From NCBI RefSeq assembly GCF_902702775.1, contig NZ_LR738724.1:744001-808000 (forward strand): a DNA stretch of 64,000 nt, read 5' to 3'. The position numbers and the translations under genes were made by a program. This stretch comes from Streptococcus suis (lineage in GTDB: Bacteria; Bacillota; Bacilli; Lactobacillales; Streptococcaceae). Shown here piece by piece: positions 28,951-38,620 of the stretch. Position 1 is the stretch's first letter. Every line of letters starts with the position of its first letter. Below the pieces are notes generated by a model. The model was not told where the DNA came from, searched no databases, and saw nothing but the letters and a program-made list of their open reading frames with translations.

Positions 28951-29316
28951 ATGGAACAAACAAAAACAAGGAAGCCTTCGGCAGGGTCAGTGATTGGCCT
29001 AGTCTTAAACAAGTCACTAGATGTTATCATAAATATTGTGACGATTATGTTTTCTGTCGTGGTTGGCGTTCCAGCCTTTATTTTCCTCTGGATTTCCAAG
29101 TGGGCTAGCACGATAATCTGGTTATCTATTCTCTACTATGGTGGGGGCTATGTCTACTTGAGTAATTCTGAGCTTGGGAAGACAACTCAAAATTATAATT
29201 CAATCTTGATAACAGAACAAAATATCTTAATACTTGTTATTGTTTCTATTGTCCTCTCTCTCCTCCTCACCCTGCTCTCTCTGAGAAGCAAGCGAGAGGA
29301 AGATGAGGATGAGTAG
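28951..29316 (+). CDS. Conjugation-associated membrane protein of unknown family
   Basis: A 121-residue protein with three hydrophobic segments (IINIVTIMFSVVVGVPAF, TIIWLSILYYGGGYVYL, ILVIVSIVLSLLLTLL) and a highly acidic tail (EEDEDE). AGAGGAGAG precedes the ATG and an internal promoter lies 33 bp upstream. It stands between the VirB6-like and PrgI genes, so a part in the secretion channel is likely, but no family was recognised. Confidence 0.6.
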   Translation: MEQTKTRKPSAGSVIGLVLNKSLDVIINIVTIMFSVVVGVPAFIFLWISKWASTIIWLSILYYGGGYVYLSNSELGKTTQNYNSILITEQNILILVIVSIVLSLLLTLLSLRSKREEDEDE

Positions 29317-29331
29317 TTTATAAACACAAAC

Positions 29332-29364
29332 ATAATTACAATTACAATTGTAAATATAATTATA
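29332..29364. repeat. Two ATAATTRYA sites upstream of prgI
   Basis: ATAATTACA (29332-29340) and ATAATTATA (29356-29364) in an AT-only stretch. The same core recurs around parA and its partner (49575, 49605, 50438, 50700), suggesting one DNA-binding protein acts at both loci. Confidence 0.4.
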
Positions 29365-29392
29365 AACACGTTACAAAAGTAGCGTGTTTTTT
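29364..29392 (+). terminator. Terminator/attenuator upstream of prgI
   Basis: ACACGTTAC / GTAGCGTGT stem (29366-29374, 29379-29387) with an AAAA loop and a T run, overlapping the edge of the second ATAATTATA site. Confidence 0.75.
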
Positions 29393-29412
29393 CATTTGTG
29401 AAAGGAGAACGT

Positions 29413-29793
29413 ATGAGTAAATTAGGGTCGGAATTCCTGAAGGAGTTTGACCAGTTTGAGCGGCCAATCATGTTTGGTCGAACTAAGAGACAGTTGATTT
29501 TTTATATGGGAGTTGCTCTCGCTGTACTTGTTAGCGGTCTGCTTTATTATTTCAAATTTCCTCTGTTTATTGTGTATCTGTTACTGGCAGTTATTACAGT
29601 CCCTGTCTTCATCTATGGAGCAGGAAAAGATGAGGAGATGAGGGAGCGGTGGCGTTTTCGGTATACCATACAGGAGAGAGCTTATATGACAGACTTTCCT
29701 CCAGGGGAGCAACGATTGACTAAGAAAGATTTTATGAGACAACAGAAAGGAATTAACGAATTTGAAACTGACCAAGGCAGAGAAACAACGTAA
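29413..29793 (+). CDS. prgI: PrgI family conjugation protein (VirB3-like)
   Basis: A 126-residue PrgI-family protein. I start it at the ATG behind AAAGGAGAAC. Residues 1-30 are the typical polar head (FERPIMFGRTKRQ); two adjacent membrane spans follow (about 32-70, LIFYMGVALAVLV and LYLLLAVIT-type), then a basic tail. PrgI/VirB3 proteins pair with the VirB4 ATPase, and here the gene overlaps the VirB4 gene by 32 bp. Confidence 0.88.
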   Translation: MSKLGSEFLKEFDQFERPIMFGRTKRQLIFYMGVALAVLVSGLLYYFKFPLFIVYLLLAVITVPVFIYGAGKDEEMRERWRFRYTIQERAYMTDFPPGEQRLTKKDFMRQQKGINEFETDQGRETT

Positions 29794-32101
29794 ACGCCGC
29801 TTGCAGCGACAGATGAAAGCCAGCACGCAAAACTCAATATTTTTCACCAGCCTGCACGAAAACGGGCTGATGCACCTGGCCAAGAATGACTGGTCACGGA
29901 CCTATCGTCTTGGCGACGTGGCCTATACCTCGGCCAACAAAGAGGATAAGGTAGAGGTGATTGATACCTATGCGGAAGCTCTTAACAGCTTAGATGCTGG
30001 CAATAATTTTCAGTTGCTTGTGCTAAACAAGCGTATCGAGACAAATGCACTGGAGGGAGTCCTCTACAAGCCCAAAGGGGATGCAGAGGACCTTTATCGT
30101 GAAGAATACAATCAAATTATTACAGAGCGATTCTCAGCTGATTCTCGCAACTTTAAGGTGGAAAAGTACATCACCTTATCCACTCAAGCCTACGACTCTC
30201 TTCAAGCTGATATTCAACTGCACGAGATCGGCGGTAGTGTTCGTGATCAATTTGCGGAACTCAATATTGATTTGGACGATATGACAGGGCTGGATAGGCT
30301 CAAAATCTTGAATTGGATGCTACGGGGGCAGCTTTACTTTCCTTATAGCTACAAAGATATTGCTCTATCGGGTCTACGTGCAAAAGACTTTATCTCCCCT
30401 AGCCGTATCCACTTCCTAGAAGATCGGATGAAAATAGATGACTTTCATGCCAGTGTACTTTATGTCCGACAATATCCAACCTGGATGACAGATCGGATGA
30501 TAAAGACCTTAACGGATATAGGGATTGAGCTAGCAATCACAGTCCATGCCAATCCTTATGACCCAGGGCAATTCACTCAGAAGCTACTGACAGCTCAGTC
30601 ACAAGTTAAGGTGGAAATGATTAAAAACCAACGTGAAGGAGCTCAAGCAGGAATACTTGATCCTGAATTGGCAGTATCAGGAGTGGCCAAGGAAACCAAC
30701 GAAACCACCAAACGTTGGAAGGAAGAGACCATGGAAAATGATCAGAAGGCATTTTCTGGGGTTATCGCAGTCTATATCATGGCAGATAGCCAGGAAGAGT
30801 TGAAGAACAACGAGGACAAGGTTAAGGCTGCTGGTCGTAAGCTAGGAGTCGTATTTGATCATTGTTACTACTACCAGGAACAAGGTCTGAATACTGTCCT
30901 ACCGCTAGGCTATGCTTATCTAGATGTCAAACAGGACTTTATGCGACCTTTCACGACGGCCAATGTGGCCACGCAAATTCCGTTTACCAACGTCGATCTA
31001 CAGTCAAAGAGCAAACGTGCTCTTTACTATGGCCAAAATCAGCTATCTCATAACGTGATTACTCTGGACCGCAAAGAGCTTAATGCTCCGAATGGTGTGA
31101 TTATTGGCTCGTCTGGATCGGGAAAAGGTACTACAGCTAAAACAACGGAGGTTATCCCGACGATCCTCGAAAGACCGGAGGATAAAATTATCATTGCCGA
31201 TCCGGAAGGAGAGTACACAAAGATTGCTGAAGCCTTTGGAGGAACGGTCATTGATATTACAACCAGGTCTAAGACCCATATCAACCTTTTGGAGCTACCA
31301 GATACAGATGAGCAACTCTTTGACGATGACGATGCGGAAATCGATGTGATTGCGGATAAGAGTAACCTCCTGATGAGTCTCTTTGAATCTGTCCTAAAAG
31401 AAGTAACAGATGATCATGTTACTATTATCGACCGTGTCACATCAGAAGTCTATCGCCGATTTGAGAAACCAACCCTTAAAGATTGGCAAACAATCCTTGA
31501 GGAACAACCAGAAGAGGCTGCACGTGACCTTGCTACTAAGGCAGAGATTTATACCAGGGGAAGCCTGGATCTTTTTGCATATCCCACCAACGTAGACCTT
31601 TCCAACAGGCTAGTTGTTTTTAACCTGAAGGGCTTGAGTAAAAAGCTAAAACCCTTTGCTCTGTTGGTCCTACAGGACTACATTTGGCAACAGGTTGTCT
31701 CTGCTCAAGGGAAACAGACAATTTGGCTTTATTGGGATGAGCTTCATTTGACCTTCAGGAATCCTACAGATGCCACTTTCTTCACGGAGGTTTGGGCCCG
31801 TATCCGTAAATACGGGGGTATTCCAACAGGGATTACACAAAACATTGGTACCATTGTGCGATATGAAGAAGGCAGAAACCTACTGTCCAACTGTGAGTTC
31901 ATGATTTTGCTGAAGCATAAGCCGCAGGATTTGGAGAAACTGAAGCAAGTGTTGGATGTGCCTGAAGCCCTGGAAAAATACATCACACGGCCAAAACAAA
32001 AAGGCTCAGGCTTAATCGTAGCAGGTAGCACCATTGTCCCCTTTGAAAATCCAATCCCTAAAGATACTAAGCTCTTTGACTTGGCACAAACAGATGCCTA
32101 A
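29762..32101 (+). CDS. VirB4/PrgJ-family conjugation ATPase
   Basis: A 779-residue ATPase that powers the type IV secretion channel. The TTG start lies inside prgI with AAAGGA about 11 bases upstream. The N-terminal half carries the CagE/TrbE/VirB domain. The P-loop at about residue 449 is GSSGSGKGTTAK, where Gly replaces the usual Ser/Thr after Lys, giving the GKGT form known from adenylate kinases. Walker B follows later (IWLYWDELHLTF), with a conserved ARIRKYGGIPTGITQN block. First of the three large secretion genes; prgK follows 11 bp on. Confidence 0.92.
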   Translation: MKLTKAEKQRKRRLQRQMKASTQNSIFFTSLHENGLMHLAKNDWSRTYRLGDVAYTSANKEDKVEVIDTYAEALNSLDAGNNFQLLVLNKRIETNALEGVLYKPKGDAEDLYREEYNQIITERFSADSRNFKVEKYITLSTQAYDSLQADIQLHEIGGSVRDQFAELNIDLDDMTGLDRLKILNWMLRGQLYFPYSYKDIALSGLRAKDFISPSRIHFLEDRMKIDDFHASVLYVRQYPTWMTDRMIKTLTDIGIELAITVHANPYDPGQFTQKLLTAQSQVKVEMIKNQREGAQAGILDPELAVSGVAKETNETTKRWKEETMENDQKAFSGVIAVYIMADSQEELKNNEDKVKAAGRKLGVVFDHCYYYQEQGLNTVLPLGYAYLDVKQDFMRPFTTANVATQIPFTNVDLQSKSKRALYYGQNQLSHNVITLDRKELNAPNGVIIGSSGSGKGTTAKTTEVIPTILERPEDKIIIADPEGEYTKIAEAFGGTVIDITTRSKTHINLLELPDTDEQLFDDDDAEIDVIADKSNLLMSLFESVLKEVTDDHVTIIDRVTSEVYRRFEKPTLKDWQTILEEQPEEAARDLATKAEIYTRGSLDLFAYPTNVDLSNRLVVFNLKGLSKKLKPFALLVLQDYIWQQVVSAQGKQTIWLYWDELHLTFRNPTDATFFTEVWARIRKYGGIPTGITQNIGTIVRYEEGRNLLSNCEFMILLKHKPQDLEKLKQVLDVPEALEKYITRPKQKGSGLIVAGSTIVPFENPIPKDTKLFDLAQTDA

Positions 32102-32112
32102 AGGAGTGACCT

Positions 32113-34821
32113 ATGAATCAACGATTCGAAAAGTGGACAATTAGTCGTAACCATGAGCAACCAGTTAAAACAATTCGTTATCTGAAGCTGGAAACTCAAC
32201 ATGAGTTGAAACCTAAAGTGAGGGTTGCCCCTTCTCAATCTCAGTCTCAACATATTGGAACAACAAAAAGTGTTGGGAAAATAAATAAGGTGAAGACCTG
32301 GGTTAAAGAACGAACAGAGTACCAAGAAGTTGTTCAGGAACGCACTCAAGAACAGCTTGCCTCTACGACACAAGCAAAGCCTCAACGTGCAGTCAGAACT
32401 AGCCGTTACCAGAAGCAGGTTGCTAAGGGAGAGTATAAGCTAGCTCAAAAGAACTATAGGTTGGCTAAGTCCTCCAAGGATTTGCAACTCCTACAGGCTT
32501 CCAAAGAACGCTTGCAGGCTGCTCGTATTGACTATGTTGTAGCCAAAAAAGTCCACAAAGGCACTATAAAGCGTTCTGGTGGAGGAAAATTAACCAAACT
32601 AGGCCAATCAAGTTACCAATCAGGTAGAAAAGGTGCGGAGTCTGTTTTCTCTGAAGACGAAACTCTAGGAGACATTGCAGCTAGCAGGCAACAGATGAGG
32701 CAAATCCATGCTAGTGTGGATCAAGGAAAGAAAATGGCTAGGTACTCACAGAAGGTGGTCGTTGATGCAGGAAAGAACGCCTATGGACTAGCGAATCGTA
32801 CATACAATCTTGCACGTGGCCAAGGTTTTACTAGAACCCCAGTCGCAAATCGTTGGGAAACTAGGCTGAAGCAAGCAACAGAACGCATGAAGCGTCGCTT
32901 GACACGTGGGCAAATGAAGAAGGCTAAAAAGGCTAGCCAGAGCTCAGTAACGGCGTTAAAAAAGGTTGTAAAGACTGTGACCAATCTTGTGACGAATCCG
33001 CTACGTGCTCAGACCTATTTTATTGGCTTTGGATTGATCCTGGTTATCTCGCTTTTCTCTGCAGGAGCTTCTACCACAGTCCAACAGGATGAATTTGACC
33101 TCAACGATTCCTGGTTGCACTTGTCCAAAAGGGATAGGGAAAAGTCTTCAGAAAAGGTCGATTATTGGACCAATATAGATGACATTATTTTCTATATGAA
33201 TTTTAGATACGGTAGCGAGTGGTCGCCCGGTAGTTCCTGGAATGAGGGCTTTGGAGGGAAAATTACAGGCTTTCTAGGATTTAATAAATACAGTGATGCC
33301 CTTAATGATATTTGGAATCACCTCAACGATGACACTGCGAATTTGCAACAAGTCTCAGATGTGGTTGGAGTAGACTCAGATTTTGAATGGGCCAAGTTAA
33401 GTGATGAGGAATGGAAAGCATACCAGGAGCAGATTGAACTGACAGATGAGGTTGGACGATATCCAAGTTACCTAGAGCTTGAAAATCCCTTTTACTCAGA
33501 AGACGAGGAATTATCTGCAGAGCCCCTCTTGGTTCTTAAACGTTATGGTTACGAGACAAGCGATACCATTTATCAGAAATCACAACTTAAGGCAAATACA
33601 GGGCAACGGTTGCTGGCACCACTAGCAGGTACTGTCACAGTGACAGGTGATGATTTGGAGATTGCTACGGCAGATGCTCGCTTCACCTTTGTAGATGTTG
33701 CAGGCATTCGCTATCAAACTGGTGACACCGTTGTTCCTGGTGATGAAGTTGGCTCGGTATCGACTGCAGGCTTTCAGGAGATTTCTTATCAGAAGCTACA
33801 AAGAGCAGATAGTGAAAAGGAAGCAGATACCTGGACCTATGTTAATCCAGGTTTCTATTTTGCTTCAGTAAAATACAATCAGACTACCAGTGTTTTGTCG
33901 GACTTAGAGTTAAGTGGAGACATGGCAACTCGTGTCCGTCAGGCATACGAGTATATCAAGAAATATGAGCCAAAGGCCACGTTAAAAGGGGCTGCCGCTA
34001 TGTTTGGTAATTTTTGGACAGAGTCCATGCTTACGGCCAAACGAGCAGAAGGTGACTACCTTAATCCTCCAATTGGGGCAAGTGATAGCTCCTGGGATGA
34101 CCCTAACTGGCTATCGATGAACGGACCCACGATATACCAGGGGCGTTACCCAAATATTCTTAGACGAGGACTGGGATTGGGACAGTGGACGGACACGGGA
34201 GATGGAGCAATTCGACACAGCCTCTTACTAGCTTATGCACAAAGCAAAGGTAAGAAGTGGTACGACTTAGAGCTACAGATTGATTTTATCTTCAATGGGG
34301 ATAGTCCCTATTATCGTGAAACGGCCAGACAGATCCTTACCAGTGAGGATGACCTAGACAGTCTTACTCAGCGGTTCTTAGTTGAATGGGAGGGTAACTC
34401 TGGAGATAAACTTCTGGAACGTCAGAATAATGCCAAGCAAATTTTAGCCTTCTTGAGTACCCCAGCAGGAGGAACAGGGATTGCTGCGGCTTCCTGGGAC
34501 TTCCCAGAAGCCTATCGTAGCCGAGTTCCTAATCCACCCTCGACAGCCTCGCTAACTACTCAACAAGGTAGTGGTTATCCTGTCGGGCAATGTACCTGGT
34601 ATGCCTACAACCGTTTGGTCGAACTAGGCAGCATCACGGATTTGTCGGGTGCCTATGGCTATCTTGGAGATGGCCAAAATTGGGTACAGTCGCTTGTTGC
34701 TAAAGGTTGGAAAAGAAGTGCAGTACCCGTTGTCGGTGCTGTTGTATCAACAGCTGGAGGCTTTGATGGGACACCTGCAGCATACGGGCACGTTGCAATC
34801 GTCGGTGCGAGACGTTTCTAA
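32113..34821 (+). CDS. PrgK/VirB1-like transfer hydrolase, exon 1 (lysozyme-like plus CHAP domain)
   Basis: The frame runs 902 codons, but true exon sequence ends at 34804; the last codons and stop are group II intron sequence. Layout: basic N-terminal part (1-290), one membrane span (about 298-320, FIGFGLILVISLFSAG), a degenerate M23-like beta region (about 490-575), a phage-tail-lysozyme-like domain (about 605-780, FWTESML with the likely catalytic Glu) and a CHAP amidase domain from residue 815 (GQCTWYAY, catalytic Cys; AYGHVAIV, catalytic His). It digests peptidoglycan for the mating channel. Joined to exon 2 (37589-37710) after splicing it would have 937 residues. Confidence 0.88.
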   Translation: MNQRFEKWTISRNHEQPVKTIRYLKLETQHELKPKVRVAPSQSQSQHIGTTKSVGKINKVKTWVKERTEYQEVVQERTQEQLASTTQAKPQRAVRTSRYQKQVAKGEYKLAQKNYRLAKSSKDLQLLQASKERLQAARIDYVVAKKVHKGTIKRSGGGKLTKLGQSSYQSGRKGAESVFSEDETLGDIAASRQQMRQIHASVDQGKKMARYSQKVVVDAGKNAYGLANRTYNLARGQGFTRTPVANRWETRLKQATERMKRRLTRGQMKKAKKASQSSVTALKKVVKTVTNLVTNPLRAQTYFIGFGLILVISLFSAGASTTVQQDEFDLNDSWLHLSKRDREKSSEKVDYWTNIDDIIFYMNFRYGSEWSPGSSWNEGFGGKITGFLGFNKYSDALNDIWNHLNDDTANLQQVSDVVGVDSDFEWAKLSDEEWKAYQEQIELTDEVGRYPSYLELENPFYSEDEELSAEPLLVLKRYGYETSDTIYQKSQLKANTGQRLLAPLAGTVTVTGDDLEIATADARFTFVDVAGIRYQTGDTVVPGDEVGSVSTAGFQEISYQKLQRADSEKEADTWTYVNPGFYFASVKYNQTTSVLSDLELSGDMATRVRQAYEYIKKYEPKATLKGAAAMFGNFWTESMLTAKRAEGDYLNPPIGASDSSWDDPNWLSMNGPTIYQGRYPNILRRGLGLGQWTDTGDGAIRHSLLLAYAQSKGKKWYDLELQIDFIFNGDSPYYRETARQILTSEDDLDSLTQRFLVEWEGNSGDKLLERQNNAKQILAFLSTPAGGTGIAAASWDFPEAYRSRVPNPPSTASLTTQQGSGYPVGQCTWYAYNRLVELGSITDLSGAYGYLGDGQNWVQSLVAKGWKRSAVPVVGAVVSTAGGFDGTPAAYGHVAIVGARRF

Positions 34822-37588
34822 CTGAAAAGGTTAGACACGTTCTTGAAAAATCAATCTGTTTATCAGGTTAAATTTGAAGAGAATGGAGAACTCTTATCTT
34901 GAAAATTGGAATGAAGGGGTAACGCCCTGAAACGATTTCTCTAATACTCCGACATGCGTTTATCTGATGCAAAGGTAAAGGTATGAAGCTCGGTGAAGTC
35001 GGCTGAAAGATACCGTCATTCTTAAGGACTTAAGAATCGAAAGTGTTCCAGAGGTGGGATATGTATCTGATAGGTCGGGAGTCATTAAAAACTAAATAGG
35101 GTGAGAATGTGCATGAGCACTGACGAACCAGCGAATGTACGCTCCGAAGGCGAGTACGTAGAAATGCGTATAGCAACGTAAGTTGTTTCAACTTGAGGAA
35201 GAGTAAGAATCGACGATATGAAATTCCTTGTTATGTTACAGGCATATCAAAGTTGAAGGGGTATAGCTAGGCACCTAAGTTTAGTATTGATAAAGATAAG
35301 GGAACGTCGAAAGCTAGAGATGTGGAGGATGCACAACCAGCGAAGCAATGGAAAGGAAATCATAACTTTCCTTAATCTCTAGTGAGAGTGGTGGCACGAC
35401 CTTTGAAAGTGTTGTAATGATACTGGAGGAACAGCCACTAGTCAATAGTGTATTGTTATGAACTTTATCATTTCATGGATTCTTGTAAGACATAAAAGGT
35501 CACGAATCCAAAGAGAGGAGTGATAGACCATGACGAAACCAAAAAATGATGACAAACTATTAAAACGTCAAAAACTAAGGTATGCGGAATACTATGGCAT
35601 GACCGAAATATTTGATGATTTATATTCCAAAAGTCAAAATGGATTCAACTTTAAGAATTTGATGAACATTATCACATCTCCCGAAAATATACTACTCGCA
35701 TATCGTACCATAAAGCGGAATGGTGGTAGTCAAACCGAGGGAGTAGATGGTGTTACCATTAAAGATTTAGAAAATTTGACCCAAGAAGACTTTATCTCTA
35801 AAGTTCAAAGAAGATTTCAATATTATAGACCCAGAAAGGTCAGAAGAGTAGAGATTCCTAAACCAAATGGAAAGAAACGACCACTAGGCATTCCCTCGAT
35901 GTGGGACAGAGTAGCCCAACAGTGTATTTTACAAGTGTTGGAGCCAATCTGTGAAGCGAAATTTTATAAACACAGTTATGGATTTAGACCCTTAAGGTCG
36001 GCTGATAATGCTATTATGGACTGTATGTATCGTATGAATAAAAGTCATATGTCTTATGTCATTGACGTTGATATTAAAGGCTTTTTTGATGAAGTGAATC
36101 ATACTAAGTTAATGCGTCAAATCTGGACCTTAGGTATCAGGGACAAACAACTTCTAGTGATTATTCGAAAAATGTTAAAAGCACCAATTGTTCTTCCGAA
36201 TGGAAAAGTGAGCCATCCAACTAAGGGCACACCACAAGGAGGTATCTTATCTCCACTACTTGCCAATATCAATCTTAATGAATTTGATTGGTGGATAGGA
36301 CGACAATGGGAAGAAAGAGATTGTAAGGAATTAGTTCCTCAATATAATTCCAAGGGAACAAGACACAAGTCACATGTTTATAGAAAGCTGCGAGCTTCAA
36401 CGACACTAAAAGAGATGTATATTGTTCGATATGCGGATGATTTTAAAATCTTTTGTCGAAATAGGAATGAGGCAGAGCGAACGTTTAAGGCTGTAAAATT
36501 GTGGTTAAAAGAGCGACTTAACCTCCCTATTTCAGAGGAAAAATCTCAAATTACCAATCTGAGAAAGAAAAGCAGTGAATTCCTCGGGATTACTTTAAAG
36601 TTAGTTTCTAAGAATAATCGCTTTGTTTGCTTCTCTCATATTGCACCAAAAGCCAAGAAACGTATTAAACATCAACTGAAACAACAGATGAAATTGATAC
36701 AAATTAAAGGTGTTAAAGAAACAATTATTCGTGAAATACAGAAGTATAATAGTATGGTTATCGGTATTCATAACTACTATAGTATGGCAACACATGTGAG
36801 TAAGGATTTAGAAGAAATTCATTATCAGCTTTACCTCTCTTTTAAAAATCGATTGCAGGCGAAAGGTCTGACAAAAATAGGAGAATACAAGGGAAAAGAT
36901 AAAGGGGTTCTCCCTTACCTTCAATCTCAAAATATTCGGTACTTAATGGGTTATCCAATTCTTCCAATTAGCTATGTCAAGACGAGAACACTAAAAGGAA
37001 GAAATAAGAATCTGAATAGGTATACTCCTGAGGGGAGAAAATTGATTCATAAACAACAGGAATCTGTGGAAACCTGGAAATTAAAATGGCTGAGAGAACA
37101 CCCAATTATAAATAAGCGTGCAACTGTTGAATACAATGATAATCGAATTTCTTTATTTGTAGCTCAAAAAGGGAAATGTGCTGTAACCGGTCAGGAATTG
37201 GATATGGATGATATTCATTGTCACCATAAGAGACCTTGGTCAGAAACAAAGGATGACTCTTATAGGAACCTTATCATTGTTGGACGAGATAGTCATCGCC
37301 TGATTCACGCAACAAATGAGAAGGCTATCAAAAATCTCTTTCAGCTTTTGAATTTGAGTAATACAGGACTGACCAAATTAAATCAGTTGCGTGAACTTGT
37401 AGGAAATCCACCATTATTGAAAGAAAATTTGAACTTAGAATAATCATGTTAATCATATTAATATAGAAAGATAAAGCAAAATCGTGATAATACACTATTG
37501 ATGGAACGCCGTGTGCGGTAAAAGTCGCACGCACGGTGTGAAGCGGGGGAAAAGATGGAGATAGTATCAAAGTTTTACCTATCGCTAT
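34805..37588 (+). mobile_element. Group II intron with reverse transcriptase, inserted in the CHAP active-site motif
   Basis: A 2,784-nt intron in sense orientation. The 5' end is GTGCGAG, the 3' end CTAT (AY rule). Domain V is the hairpin near 37503-37540 (ACGCCGTG / CACGGTGT with a two-base bulge). Guide pairing is visible: EBS1 CGACGAT (35211-35217) complements IBS1 ATCGTCG (34798-34804), and EBS2 GCAACGT (35173-35179) complements IBS2 ACGTTGC (34790-34796). Precise removal gives GTC-GAG-GCT-GTA, restoring the hydrolase frame. The intron protein gene lies at 35530-37443. Confidence 0.93.
35530..37443 (+). CDS. ltrA: Group II intron reverse transcriptase/maturase with HNH endonuclease
   Basis: A 637-residue intron-encoded protein. 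Order: reverse transcriptase domain (about 50-345) with the palm motif YADDFK near residue 300 and GTPQGGILSPLLANI at about 235; maturase domain X (about 380-490); C-terminal HNH endonuclease (about 540-600, CAVTGQELDMDDIHCHHKRP). It splices the intron RNA and copies it into new DNA sites. AGAGAGGAG precedes the ATG. The full set of domains suggests an active element. Confidence 0.95.
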   Translation: MTKPKNDDKLLKRQKLRYAEYYGMTEIFDDLYSKSQNGFNFKNLMNIITSPENILLAYRTIKRNGGSQTEGVDGVTIKDLENLTQEDFISKVQRRFQYYRPRKVRRVEIPKPNGKKRPLGIPSMWDRVAQQCILQVLEPICEAKFYKHSYGFRPLRSADNAIMDCMYRMNKSHMSYVIDVDIKGFFDEVNHTKLMRQIWTLGIRDKQLLVIIRKMLKAPIVLPNGKVSHPTKGTPQGGILSPLLANINLNEFDWWIGRQWEERDCKELVPQYNSKGTRHKSHVYRKLRASTTLKEMYIVRYADDFKIFCRNRNEAERTFKAVKLWLKERLNLPISEEKSQITNLRKKSSEFLGITLKLVSKNNRFVCFSHIAPKAKKRIKHQLKQQMKLIQIKGVKETIIREIQKYNSMVIGIHNYYSMATHVSKDLEEIHYQLYLSFKNRLQAKGLTKIGEYKGKDKGVLPYLQSQNIRYLMGYPILPISYVKTRTLKGRNKNLNRYTPEGRKLIHKQQESVETWKLKWLREHPIINKRATVEYNDNRISLFVAQKGKCAVTGQELDMDDIHCHHKRPWSETKDDSYRNLIIVGRDSHRLIHATNEKAIKNLFQLLNLSNTGLTKLNQLRELVGNPPLLKENLNLE

Positions 37589-37710
37589 AGGCTGTAAATT
37601 CTGATGGGACTTTCTTGGTCTCAGAATGTAATATCAGGGGAGTCCAGGACAAAGTGCATTTTAGCGTGAAATCGCCTGCAGCTTTTTATAGCTTTGCAGT
37701 GCCAAGATAG
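37589..37710 (+). CDS. PrgK/VirB1-like transfer hydrolase, exon 2
   Basis: The 122-nt remainder of the gene interrupted at 34804. In the spliced frame it reads EAVNSDGTFLVSECNIR... and ends FYSFAVPR, the beta-strand end of a CHAP domain, with TAG at 37708-37710. Continuity of family sequence across the junction supports the intron borders. Confidence 0.85.
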
Positions 37711-37724
37711 AAAGGAAAACAACA

Positions 37725-38342
37725 ATGACAGATGAAGTCAAAATTGAAAGACTCAAGAAGTTAGGGATAGCCTTCGGTGCTGTCCTATGCCTCTTGATAG
37801 GATATGGCTTTGGAGCTAGAGGGAGTTCAGGGGAGAAAGCGACAGAGTCAACTCAACAACAGGAAACAAAGAAAACGGTAGTAGAAGAAGCCTTAACCCA
37901 GGACTACGTGGAAGACTTTCTTATAGCCTATTACACTAAGAAGGACCTGGAGGAAAATAGAAATCGCTACAAAGTCTATATGACGGACTCCATGTACCAG
38001 AGAGAGCTATCTTTGGAGGCAGCCCCAGTCCAACAGACTTATAAGGGATTTGTGGTTGACTTCAAGTTTAAGAAGGCTGAAATCTATATCGATGAAGCCA
38101 ATAAGACGGTGCTAGCTAAAGTGAGTTACACCAATACCCTACTAGCTGAAAAAAATAGCTATGAGAAGGCCCAGAAGGACGTGGCCAATCAAGCAACCTT
38201 AAGGCTGACCTACAGTACCGTAAATGGTAAATTACTGGTCAATCGAATTGAAAATATTTTATTGACAACAAATAGTACGCCAGATAGTGACTATCCAGAT
38301 TATGGTACCAGTCATACAGAAACCACAGAGGGAGGAGAATAA
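37725..38342 (+). CDS. PrgL/VirB8-like conjugation protein
   Basis: A 205-residue bitopic protein: short basic cytoplasmic head, one membrane span (about 13-32, LGIAFGAVLCLLIGYGFG), a polar linker and an extracellular alpha/beta domain (about 60-190) with the size of VirB8/TcpC-type NTF2-like folds. VirB8-like subunits scaffold the channel. AGAAAGGAAAA precedes the ATG. In pCF10 the gene after prgK is prgL, of the same build, so synteny supports the call. Confidence 0.65.
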   Translation: MTDEVKIERLKKLGIAFGAVLCLLIGYGFGARGSSGEKATESTQQQETKKTVVEEALTQDYVEDFLIAYYTKKDLEENRNRYKVYMTDSMYQRELSLEAAPVQQTYKGFVVDFKFKKAEIYIDEANKTVLAKVSYTNTLLAEKNSYEKAQKDVANQATLRLTYSTVNGKLLVNRIENILLTTNSTPDSDYPDYGTSHTETTEGGE

Positions 38343-38344
38343 TA

Positions 38345-38620
38345 ATGGCTAAAAAATTAACAAGCCAAGATTTGAAAAATAAATGGCAAAAAGGTGAGGA
38401 AGACCTAGATAAACTAAGGAAACAACGTGATGATCTTCAGGAAAAAATTGCGACTCAGCAGCAAAGAAACCAGGCTTTAAGAGCTGAATACGTGACTTCA
38501 CTATTGACTGAAAATGATGCTTCTATTGAGGATTTGGAAGATCTATTGCTTCAAAGGATGACAACGGAAGTCCTTGAATCCTCACAAGAGCCAAATACAA
38601 GTGAGGCAGGTGGTTACTGA
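38345..38620 (+). CDS. Small coiled-coil conjugation protein (DUF4315-like)
   Basis: A 91-residue hydrophilic protein with a heptad-like N-terminal helix (residues 10-50, DKLRKQRDDLQEKIATQQQ) and an acidic tail. The pattern resembles DUF4315 proteins, found in many Gram-positive ICE transfer operons, role unknown. Two bp after the PrgL-like gene and overlapping the next start (TGATG), so tightly coupled. Confidence 0.6.
   Translation: MAKKLTSQDLKNKWQKGEEDLDKLRKQRDDLQEKIATQQQRNQALRAEYVTSLLTENDASIEDLEDLLLQRMTTEVLESSQEPNTSEAGGY

Noticed and set aside
30664..30675. 12-nt identity between spacer 19 and the VirB4 gene
   Set aside because: Too short and at the PAM-distal end of the spacer; chance match, not self-targeting.
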